DNA of 53,362 bases from Gammaproteobacteria bacterium (GTDB lineage Bacteria > Pseudomonadota > Gammaproteobacteria > Steroidobacterales > Woeseiaceae), in the NCBI GenBank assembly GCA_029863305.1, contig JAOTVR010000001.1:77904-131265 (forward strand), in the 5' to 3' direction. A model generated the notes under the pieces. The model worked only from the letters and a program-made list of their open reading frames with translations. It made no database searches and had not been told where the DNA came from. Positions 27,384-35,124 of the stretch are shown one piece after another. The stretch's first letter is position 1; each line of letters begins with the position of its first letter. Made by a program: the position numbers and the translations under genes.

Positions 27384-27980
27384 GTGTACATCAGTAAATC
27401 CGCTATTTTCACACTCGTACTGAGCGGTCTTGTCGCGTTTGGTACGCTGGCACATGCCGATCCGGAGAAGCTCCCGGTCTGTGTGGGCTGTCATGGCGCA
27501 GATGGATCAGGTGTCGGAATGGACAATGTCCCGATCATTGCCGGCACGCCTGCGCCTCATCTCGAGGAGGCGCTGTATGCCTATCAGGACGGTGCAAGAC
27601 ACTGCACCGGGGACCCGGCGATGTGCGCGATGGCAGCCACCTTGAGCGAATCCGAAATCATGGAACTTGCCGAATACTTCAGCTCGATGAGCCGTATTTC
27701 GTCGGGTGAAGCGTTTGATGAGACGCTCGCAAAAGCCGGCGAACTGGTACACGAGGAACACTGCGCCGTGTGTCACCTCCAGCCTGATGACGAGGAGTCC
27801 GAGGAAGCACTCGGTATTCCGTTGCATGGACAGCGCTCGGCCTACCTCAAAGCTGCGCTCGAAGCATATCTTTCCGGGGATCGTGATACTTTGGTACCGG
27901 CAATGGCGACAAAGCTAAGCCAACTCGACGCCGGCCAAATCGAAGCATTGATCAATTACTACGCGAGTTACCGGCCTTAG
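27384..27980 (+). CDS. Dihaem class I cytochrome c (c4-like)
   Basis: A 198-residue periplasmic cytochrome with a signal peptide and two haem domains, CVGCH in VCVGCHGADGSG and CAVCH. The two-domain layout with a C-terminal INYYASYR is like cytochrome c4 and FccA. It is a paralogue of the proteins at 43632 and 44711. I chose the GTG at 27384, five bases after AGGGGAG; a longer frame overlaps the CBS gene. Its end overlaps the convergent frdB gene by four bases. Confidence 0.85.
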   Translation: MYISKSAIFTLVLSGLVAFGTLAHADPEKLPVCVGCHGADGSGVGMDNVPIIAGTPAPHLEEALYAYQDGARHCTGDPAMCAMAATLSESEIMELAEYFSSMSRISSGEAFDETLAKAGELVHEEHCAVCHLQPDDEESEEALGIPLHGQRSAYLKAALEAYLSGDRDTLVPAMATKLSQLDAGQIEALINYYASYRP

Positions 27981-28723
27981 CCTGCAAACCTCGCGGCGAG
28001 CGCTTTTCGGCGCAGATACGCGTAAATCTCGAGTAGTGGCAGCTCCTTGGGGCAAACGTCGTGGCACGCCATCATGCCGATGCAGCCGAATACGCCATCG
28101 CTGTTCGACACGACTTCGAACCAGTCCCCATCGCCGCGTGTATCGCGCGGGTCCATCATGAATCGTGCCACACGGTTCAACCCCGCGGGCCCTGCAAAAT
28201 CAGCGTTCACGTTCGCAGCCCCGCATGACGCGACACAGCACCCGCATTCGATACAACGATCACCTTCGTAAATCGCGTGCGCAAGATCGTCATCCATGCG
28301 GCCTTCTTGCGCCTCGGGATCGAACGCCTGTTGGTTGTGGATCCACGCCTCGGTGTTCTCGACCATCTCCCGAAACCAGGTGCCGGTGTCAACCGAAAGA
28401 TCGCCGATCAGCTTGAACACGGGCAGTGGGTGCAGCCGAATCAGTTCCGGCAAATCTGATGTCAATGTGCGGCAACCCAGGGCCGGCCGACCGTTTACGA
28501 GCATGCCGCAGGAGCCACAGATCGCCGACCTGCAAGCGAAGTCAAACTGCAAACTGGGATCCTGCGTTTCGCGAATCTGATTGAGCGCAATGAAGAGCGA
28601 CATGTACGGCGCCTCATCGAGTTCAAACGTCTGCATGTGAGGCACGGACTCGGCGTCCTCCGGGTTGTAGCGGAATATTTCGAAACGCAGTCGTCGCGGC
28701 ACCGTGGATTCCTTCCTTGTCAC
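27977..28723 (-). CDS. frdB: Fumarate reductase iron-sulfur subunit
   Basis: A 248-residue subunit with three clusters: 2Fe-2S (CRSAICGSCGMLVNG...GC), 4Fe-4S (CIECGCCVASC) and 3Fe-4S (CIGMMACHDVC with the following CPK region). It links the flavoprotein FrdA to the cytochrome b anchor. The GTG at 28723 overlaps the frdA stop as GTGA and has GGAGG eight bases upstream; a second GTG at 28738 is possible. The sequence could in principle be a succinate dehydrogenase, but the frdCAB order and the anchor type favour fumarate reductase. Confidence 0.9.
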   Translation of the reverse strand: MTRKESTVPRRLRFEIFRYNPEDAESVPHMQTFELDEAPYMSLFIALNQIRETQDPSLQFDFACRSAICGSCGMLVNGRPALGCRTLTSDLPELIRLHPLPVFKLIGDLSVDTGTWFREMVENTEAWIHNQQAFDPEAQEGRMDDDLAHAIYEGDRCIECGCCVASCGAANVNADFAGPAGLNRVARFMMDPRDTRGDGDWFEVVSNSDGVFGCIGMMACHDVCPKELPLLEIYAYLRRKALAARFAG

Positions 28724-30663
28724 ACCTGCTCCCTCCACGCTCCCCAGCGAATCCTGCTTCCCGGCGGTTCTCTTGTTGCAAGCCGGCCATGCTCGGCCTG
28801 CTGTTTGTAGGCGTCGCTGTTGTACTGCTCGATGTCCTGGCGCATTTCGATTCGATCATCGCTGCCATAGCCGCGATGACCCGGTGGCAAATCGATCTCG
28901 CCAACAGGCTCATAGGTAAATTGCGGCTCTGACCCATCCGCCGCCCAGCGCACGAGTGTTCGATTCAGCCACTCTGCATCATTGCGCAGCGGATAATCGC
29001 TTCGATAGTGTGCGCCGCGGCTTTCAGTTCTCAACAGCGCGCCCTTCGCGGTAACGAGCGCGAGGCGCAACATGCCTTTCAGCCGCAGTGCGAAAGTCAG
29101 CTCGGGATTCATGCCCGGCACTTTCGAGCGCAATACAGCCTTATCGCAGTCGACGAGCAATGCCTCGATCTCGTCGACGGCCTGCGCCAATTCATCGCCG
29201 GTTCTGAATATGCCCACCTTGCTCATCATCGTTTCGCCCATCGCATCGCGGATGCCATAAACGTTGGGTCCGCCGCCGGATCGTGCGAGCCAGGCGCTTA
29301 CGCGCGCATCAGCTCGTTCTACCGCGTGCAGTGCAGTGGAGGCATTGACATCGAGACTGGCTGCGGCGGCGAATTCGGCGACCCTCTGACCGATGATTCG
29401 GCCGGCGACGACCGTTTCGGCCAGGCTATTGCCACCGAGACGATTGAAACCGTGCATATCCCAGCAGGACGCCTCTCCAGCCACAAACAGGCCGGCCATG
29501 CCGTATGCCTGGCCATCCTTGTTCACGCGCACGCCACCCATCGAATAGTGCTGCGTGGGCTGTACCGGAATCAGATCGTGGGCCGGATTCAGGCCGACGA
29601 AGTCGCGGCAGATATCAAACACTTCGCGCAGCTTGGTCGTGAGATGCTGTTCCCCGAGATGTCGCAGGTCGAGCCACAGGTGCGGCCCGTAAGGCGTCTC
29701 GACGCCGTTGCCATCGCGCATGCACTGTTTCATGTGACGGGAGACAACATCGCGGCTCGCGAGCTCCTGTTTTTCGGGCTCGGCGTCGACCATGAAGCGA
29801 TGCAGGTTCTTGTCGAGCAGGTAGCCACCATCGCCGCGGCTGCCTTCCGTGATCAGGATATTGCTGGGCGCAAGGGCCGTGGGGTGAAACTGCACCGCCT
29901 CCATGTTGCCGAGCGGTACGATGCCGGTGTTCAGTGCGATGACCGCGCCCATGCCTTCGTTGATCGTCGCGTTGGTCGTGTACTGGCCGTAGATCCGGCC
30001 GTGACCGCCAGTGGCAATGACAGTGGCTTTCGCCACAACCGCAAATTGGCGACCGGTCCGGAGGCAGCGGGCGACCGCACCCCAGCAGCGGCTGCCGTCG
30101 TGTATCAGCTCGACGGCCTCCGTACGATCCCTGACCGTAATGCCCAGCCTGACGACCTCGCTATCGACGGCGTACAGCGCCGCGTGACCGGTCGCCGCCG
30201 CCGCATAGCAGGCACGCCACTTGGCCGTGCCGCCGAAATCGCGGTGCATGATCAGCCCGTCATTTTCCACGCGCTCCTCGATTTCAACACGCTCGCCCTT
30301 GATGACATAGCTATTCTTGCCGCCGCGCACACGCGTCCACGGCACGCCGAAGTGCGCCAGTTCACGAACGGCAACAGGGGCTTCTTCGGCAAAAATCCGT
30401 GCGACCTCCTGGTCGGCGCCCCAGTCCGAGCCACGCACGGTATCGAGGAAATGCAGCGTCGCGTTATCGCCTTCGGCTTTGACGCAATTGCCGAGAGACG
30501 CCTGCATGCCGCCCTGGGCGGCGCAGCTGTGACTGCGTCGTGGCGGCACCAGCGACAGGATCAGAACGTCGTGTCCCGCGGCAGCAGCTTCGATCGCGCA
30601 GCGTTCACCAGCGAGTCCGCCACCGATAACGAGCACGTCTGTGCTGATCAGCCCGGAACTCAT
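28720..30663 (-). CDS. frdA: Fumarate reductase flavoprotein subunit
   Basis: A 647-residue catalytic subunit. The N-terminal VLVIGGGLAGERCAIEAA is the FAD dinucleotide fold, and RSHSCAAQGG places the covalent FAD on His45. MEAVQFHPTAL, TEGSRGDGGYLL and FNRLGGNSLAE complete the active-site signature. Length and motifs match Wolinella and Helicobacter FrdA. No signal peptide, so cytoplasmic. The ATG at 30663 overlaps frdC by four bases; the frame stays open upstream without meaning. Confidence 0.93.
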   Translation of the reverse strand: MSSGLISTDVLVIGGGLAGERCAIEAAAAGHDVLILSLVPPRRSHSCAAQGGMQASLGNCVKAEGDNATLHFLDTVRGSDWGADQEVARIFAEEAPVAVRELAHFGVPWTRVRGGKNSYVIKGERVEIEERVENDGLIMHRDFGGTAKWRACYAAAATGHAALYAVDSEVVRLGITVRDRTEAVELIHDGSRCWGAVARCLRTGRQFAVVAKATVIATGGHGRIYGQYTTNATINEGMGAVIALNTGIVPLGNMEAVQFHPTALAPSNILITEGSRGDGGYLLDKNLHRFMVDAEPEKQELASRDVVSRHMKQCMRDGNGVETPYGPHLWLDLRHLGEQHLTTKLREVFDICRDFVGLNPAHDLIPVQPTQHYSMGGVRVNKDGQAYGMAGLFVAGEASCWDMHGFNRLGGNSLAETVVAGRIIGQRVAEFAAAASLDVNASTALHAVERADARVSAWLARSGGGPNVYGIRDAMGETMMSKVGIFRTGDELAQAVDEIEALLVDCDKAVLRSKVPGMNPELTFALRLKGMLRLALVTAKGALLRTESRGAHYRSDYPLRNDAEWLNRTLVRWAADGSEPQFTYEPVGEIDLPPGHRGYGSDDRIEMRQDIEQYNSDAYKQQAEHGRLATREPPGSRIRWGAWREQV

Positions 30664-31436
30664 GGCACCGGCACCGACAGCAGGAATGCGAGCGGGGGTG
30701 GCAGCACTTCCGCGAGGACGAGCAGCACGATGACGCCGAGACCGAGGAAGAACCACAGCAACACACGCTCGATAATGTGCAGGACCGGACGCGACAGAAA
30801 CGAGCCGGCACCCCACTTGACGGCGAGGCGATACAAGCCGACGCCCGCGTGAAACTCGACAGAGATCAGCAATATCGTGTACGGCAGCCACAGCCCCGCT
30901 TTGACCCGGGCCACGCTGCTGACCGCCTCGATGCCCACGCGCTCTCCGAACAGGGGCGTCAGTACGTCGATGCCGAGCAGGATCACATGGAAGCTGCCGA
31001 GAACCAGGATAATCATGCCGGTGCGTACCTGCCAGATCCACAGCAGCGATTCCAGGTGCGGCTCGAATGCCGCGCTGCTGCTGCCCGCCGGCGTATCACG
31101 TCCGGAACGACTGAGATTTTTCCCGAGTTCCAATATGCGCCGGCGCTCGTTCAACTTTGCCGGGATCTTGCGGCTGGCAAAGACAGCATGTATGAGAAAC
31201 AGCGCGAGAATCACGACCACGGTCGGCTGCGCAATGTAATAGTCTTCGAGCATTCCCGCGAGCCAGTTGAAGCCACGCTCGCCCGTCAGGATGGAGCCGA
31301 CGAGGACCATGTGGCCCCACATGAACAAGGCAAGAAGAAATCCGCTGATGCCACTGGCCAGTTCGAAGTAAAGCTGGTTGGTCGCGGCGCGAGCCCGCTC
31401 CTGCACAGATTTAATTGATTCGGTTGATGAACGCAT
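30660..31436 (-). CDS. frdC: Dihaem cytochrome b anchor of fumarate reductase
   Basis: A 258-residue membrane protein with five helices. Four histidines sit where the Wolinella FrdC haem b ligands lie: His42, His83, His150 and His196. Glu194, two residues before His196, is placed like Glu-C180 of Wolinella, which belongs to the transmembrane proton pathway. This argues for a menaquinol:fumarate reductase of the dihaem type. It is the first gene of frdCAB. Confidence 0.9.
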   Translation of the reverse strand: MRSSTESIKSVQERARAATNQLYFELASGISGFLLALFMWGHMVLVGSILTGERGFNWLAGMLEDYYIAQPTVVVILALFLIHAVFASRKIPAKLNERRRILELGKNLSRSGRDTPAGSSSAAFEPHLESLLWIWQVRTGMIILVLGSFHVILLGIDVLTPLFGERVGIEAVSSVARVKAGLWLPYTILLISVEFHAGVGLYRLAVKWGAGSFLSRPVLHIIERVLLWFFLGLGVIVLLVLAEVLPPPLAFLLSVPVP

Positions 31437-31578
31437 TTGTATGCTCAGTCACTACGCGACCTCCCGTTAAACGAAAGGGTTCGAAAAACGGACGCTAGCA
31501 GGGATTGGGGCTGATTTACGTAAGGGATAGCCACAACAAAAAAAACGGGAACCAACCAGACCACCGCCATGCAAATTC
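31437..31578. promoter_or_regulatory. Upstream region of frdCAB
   Basis: This 142-base gap lies upstream of frdC (minus strand) and downstream of the DUF2339-like gene. It holds the palindrome TTACGTAA at 31516-31523, about 80 bases before the frdC start. The same TACGTA core recurs in several other gaps of the window. No terminator is evident. Confidence 0.35.
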
Positions 31579-33339
31579 TCATTCTTTTGCCTTGTCGCGG
31601 CTCAACAGCTTCGCCACGAGCAACAGGGCACTACCAACTACGGCAAGGGCTACAAACAGGCTTGCAGGCTGGCCGTTTGGAAAATCCTCGAGCAGTAGCT
31701 TAACACCGACCAGGAGCAAGACCGGATAAACCAGCCAGCGAGCTTCGGGCCATCGCTTGAATCGACTGGACAGCGCCAGGGTCACCGATGCTGCGGACAA
31801 AACGCTTGTCCGAAGTGCGGCCAGAATGGCCGGGTTGGCATTGGCGCTGCCGGCGTCGGCAAGAGACGGTGCCAGGTATACGACGATGAGTCCACCCACC
31901 TCCCAGACCGACAGCGCGAGTACGATCAGTTGCGGTATGCCGGACAGGACGCCCCAGCGATCGGAATGCTGCGCCACGGGAATGAAGAGGCAGGCAACCG
32001 TGGTCAGCGCGATAACCGCGTGCCATGGAATCAGAGCTGGCCACGGTGCGGACGCGTCTCCGGCCAGGGCTTCCAATCCCGTCGTCAGAATGCCGGAGCC
32101 CACTCCTGCGGCGAGTAACAGGAACGTACACTGCAGACTCAGGGCAACCCTGCCGAACCGGCCACTGAACCAGGCCATCGCCAGTGCCATCAGTGACCAG
32201 GTGCCTGCAGCCATGGTCGGTGACATCACCAGGGCGGTGCCGGCGACCACGAGTGCCAGTCCCAGCGTGGAGTGGAAGTAGAAATTCCTGCCGCGGGCGG
32301 AGCGGGTCCCGGGAGTGAACGCGAGACTGTACGCGCAGGCACCGAGTACGAGACACGACGTACCGACGGTTGCAAAGGTGACCTGGCCCGCTTCTGCAGC
32401 GATGCCGGCAGCCCAGAATACGATGCCGACAGCCAGCACTGCCTGAAATGTCTCGAAAATGCCGACACTTTCCCCTCGCACATGCGACCGAACGGCAAAG
32501 CTCGCCAGATAAGCCACCAGCAGAGCGGCGCTTAGCAGAAACGCCGCCAGCGGCTCCACTGACCACTGGTCGCTGGTGCTCAGCAGGATCAATATCACGA
32601 CGCCTGCGTCAGCACCAAGCGCTCCGAGCCATTGCGGGCCTACCCAGTCGCGCAAATAGACGGCCCACAAGGAACCTAGGCCCAGGAGCGTCAGAAACGC
32701 CGGAACCGGAACAGCGGCACGGGTAGCATTCAGCACGACGAACGCGGTCGCAATGCCGCCCGCAATCACTAGCCAGCCCAGGCTCTGAAGATTTCGCGCG
32801 AGCGCTACCAGCAAGGCCAGCGCGCAAAAAAGCGCGACGGCAACAATGCCCTGTTGTCCGGACAGCAACGCGAACCGCGTGCTGGCCTCAACAAGCAGGG
32901 GCAGCATCAGAAAGACCGATGCGCCACCATAAAACATGGCGCTTGCGCGCTGGTCCTCGTTGTCACCCTTTCGATAGGCCATGAACAGCCAGAAGAGCGC
33001 ATAGGTTGCGCCAAAAAAGATGCCAATCGCTGTTGGCACGAACTGAAAATCTGTGATGGCCCGCAAGAAGTAGGCGCCGCCAAAGATAAGCAGAATCCGG
33101 CCGATGAGCGTAGAGGCATTCGAGACAAAGCCCTCACCAAGTTCTGGACCAAGGGCGCCCGCAGCGGAGCTGGATTCTGCCGGCTGACCGGTTTCAAGCG
33201 CGTTCAGCCGCTGCTCCACAGCAGCAAGACGCGACTCAAGGGCGGCTACACGATCTTCCACGGCGATGCCGTCAGGTGTTGAGCAAATAATTGCGCAGAC
33301 ACGGTTGCTTTGTACCTTTTTGAACTCCTCCCCGGTCAT
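31579..33339 (-). CDS. DUF2339-like polytopic membrane protein
   Basis: A 586-residue protein of unknown function. The first ~60 residues contain a coiled coil (VEDRVAALESRLAAVEQRLNALE), followed by well over a dozen hydrophobic helices, the layout of DUF2339 proteins. No catalytic motif is visible. The start is uncertain: the ATG at 33339 has no ribosome site, and a GTG at 33261 would begin right at the coiled coil. It lies between the fumarate reductase and the multihaem block but nothing else connects it to them. Confidence 0.65.
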   Translation of the reverse strand: MTGEEFKKVQSNRVCAIICSTPDGIAVEDRVAALESRLAAVEQRLNALETGQPAESSSAAGALGPELGEGFVSNASTLIGRILLIFGGAYFLRAITDFQFVPTAIGIFFGATYALFWLFMAYRKGDNEDQRASAMFYGGASVFLMLPLLVEASTRFALLSGQQGIVAVALFCALALLVALARNLQSLGWLVIAGGIATAFVVLNATRAAVPVPAFLTLLGLGSLWAVYLRDWVGPQWLGALGADAGVVILILLSTSDQWSVEPLAAFLLSAALLVAYLASFAVRSHVRGESVGIFETFQAVLAVGIVFWAAGIAAEAGQVTFATVGTSCLVLGACAYSLAFTPGTRSARGRNFYFHSTLGLALVVAGTALVMSPTMAAGTWSLMALAMAWFSGRFGRVALSLQCTFLLLAAGVGSGILTTGLEALAGDASAPWPALIPWHAVIALTTVACLFIPVAQHSDRWGVLSGIPQLIVLALSVWEVGGLIVVYLAPSLADAGSANANPAILAALRTSVLSAASVTLALSSRFKRWPEARWLVYPVLLLVGVKLLLEDFPNGQPASLFVALAVVGSALLLVAKLLSRDKAKE

Positions 33340-33445
33340 TCAGGGATACGTAGCATCACCGACAGGCACAATACGTAGAATCCGTAGAAATCGTCGCGTC
33401 TGGTGTCAGCCCCGTGATCCTTTCGACAAGCTGGCGCAAGCAAGC

Positions 33446-34852
33446 TTATTCACTTCTCAACAAGGAGACTATGTTCGGACTCTCTTCGCCTTCGGCAAGC
33501 AGCACATGACAGGTATCGCAGTCGTTTGATATCTGCTTTCGATCGGCCGTCCTCATTGACCTTGAGTGGCAGCGAAAACAACCTGGCGATTGCTGGTGGC
33601 CGATATGATTCGGGTAGGTGTCCCATCCTACCTGCATGTTCGGAAAGACGTTGACCGAGTAGACGTCGCCCAGGGCCTCAGCCGCGGCGTTGATGGAATC
33701 AGCACGCTCGGTCGAGAGCTCGGGATAATTTTCCGCGTAAAACTGCTGCAGCTCGCCGGCGATGGCGGTGCGCGCTTGCTCGTGAGATTCGTAATCTGCA
33801 TCGATGATACGCAAACCCTCGCGCTTCACGAATGGCAGCGACCGGTCGACCGACCCTTCTCTGATTACACGGTCAACCTCACTGGCCGCAGGCTTGTAAA
33901 TATGGCTCGGCCGGTTGTGGCAGTCGACACAGTCCATCGTTCGCCATACCCCGCCATCTTCCGGCGCCCTTCTGTCGGCATAATTCGTTATGGTGTTGTC
34001 AGCGTTTGTGAATTCCACTTCGTAAATCTCTTCGCGCGTCTCGTCCGACCGGTAGCGAATTTCCACGCCTGGATCGACATGCCAGTGAATGCCGGACGAC
34101 TCCAGCCCGTTCGCGCCGCCGACTCTCAACAGCAGCGCTGTCGTCAGCTCCGTATTGGCTTCGTCTTCCTTGTAGTGCTTGATCTCTCGTAGCTTGTCAC
34201 CCACAAACTTGGTCGGCCAATGACACTGCTCGCAGGTATCCCGAGCCGGGCGCAGATCGTGCAGCGGTGTGGGAATAGGCCGCGGGTACAAATCGAGTGC
34301 AACAGACACCAGCTGCCAGGCGCCATCCAGCTTGGACTTTACGAACCAGTCGGCCCCGGGCCCGATATGGCAGTCGGCGCACGCGACGCGGGAATGCGGA
34401 GATCGCGAATGCGCAGTGTGCTCCGGCTCCATCACCGAATGACACGCCAGGCCGCAAAACTCGACAGACTCCATCACCTCCACACCTTTATAGGTTGCAC
34501 TGGCAAGAATGATGATATTGACCATCGTTGCGCCGATGAAAACCAGTAGCCAGTTGCGTGTATGGGGCAGATTCAGGTCGAAGACGGGAAATAGCGGCGT
34601 CCCCTCACCGCCGGGCTTCTTGCGCATCCTGCGGCGCCACAACACCGCGCCAACCGGAATCAGAATCAGGCCGATCGCGAAGATCATCGGCAGGACCAGA
34701 TACGTCAGTATGCCCAGATACGGGCCGCCCTCGAAGCCGAATTGCTGCATCGTAAACAGGCTCAGAATGAGCACCAGGCTCGCGACTGCAAGCGCTGTGC
34801 CGATCAGGCTTATCGCGTTGTGCGTGATGGAGGCAAAAAAATTCTTGAACAT
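33446..34852 (-). CDS. ImcH-like NapC/NirT-family inner-membrane multihaem cytochrome
   Basis: A 468-residue quinol:cytochrome oxidoreductase candidate. Three helices lie near residues 13-35, 45-72 and 100-120, followed by a periplasmic domain with a CX3CH motif (CGLACHSVMEPE, Cys133-Cys137) and five CxxCH motifs (CADCH, CEQCH, CVDCH, CFRCH, CDTCH). The extra N-terminal helices and the CGxxCHxVMxPE motif separate it from ordinary tetrahaem NapC and resemble ImcH of Geobacter, which gates electrons to high-potential extracellular acceptors. That role is inferred. A GAGGA site precedes the ATG. A copy of a conserved 50-base element lies about 200 bases upstream. Confidence 0.8.
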   Translation of the reverse strand: MFKNFFASITHNAISLIGTALAVASLVLILSLFTMQQFGFEGGPYLGILTYLVLPMIFAIGLILIPVGAVLWRRRMRKKPGGEGTPLFPVFDLNLPHTRNWLLVFIGATMVNIIILASATYKGVEVMESVEFCGLACHSVMEPEHTAHSRSPHSRVACADCHIGPGADWFVKSKLDGAWQLVSVALDLYPRPIPTPLHDLRPARDTCEQCHWPTKFVGDKLREIKHYKEDEANTELTTALLLRVGGANGLESSGIHWHVDPGVEIRYRSDETREEIYEVEFTNADNTITNYADRRAPEDGGVWRTMDCVDCHNRPSHIYKPAASEVDRVIREGSVDRSLPFVKREGLRIIDADYESHEQARTAIAGELQQFYAENYPELSTERADSINAAAEALGDVYSVNVFPNMQVGWDTYPNHIGHQQSPGCFRCHSRSMRTADRKQISNDCDTCHVLLAEGEESPNIVSLLRSE

Positions 34853-35124
34853 ATTGTTCCTCGAGTGCCGGCAAACTCCGGATTGTTATGGTATCTGGCA
34901 GTGGCTGTGCAGCCGCTGATGTTCGAGTGGCCGCCCCTCTATGAATCGTTCAGTCGGCATCTTACCGGCGAACATGACAATGTCCATTGGCAGTGTTCCG
35001 ATACAAGGTTCCGATTCACTTTCCCAGGCTCATTGCTGATTGCGGGTGGGTAATATTCTATGAGCGTTGAACTTGATATCCGGATTTTCCGAAGCCATGT
35101 GCCGCACCGCCCGGCACCCGCGCC
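34853..35124. promoter_or_regulatory. Upstream region of the ImcH-like gene, with a conserved 50-base element
   Basis: This 272-base gap separates the 11-haem gene from the ImcH-like gene. Bases 35051-35100 match 39914-39963 at 40 of 50 positions, including TAATAT and TATCCGG followed by TTTTCCGA. Both copies lie upstream of a minus-strand cytochrome gene, so a shared promoter or regulator site is likely. Between the element and the gene, a 33-codon minus-strand frame (34886-34987, MDIVMFAGKMPTERF start) is present but has no visible homology. Confidence 0.5.

Noticed and set aside
29008..30852. Long plus-strand open frame opposite frdA (614 codons).
   Set aside because: It is the antisense shadow of frdA in GC-rich DNA. 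The minus-strand frame has a full flavoprotein signature and this one has none.
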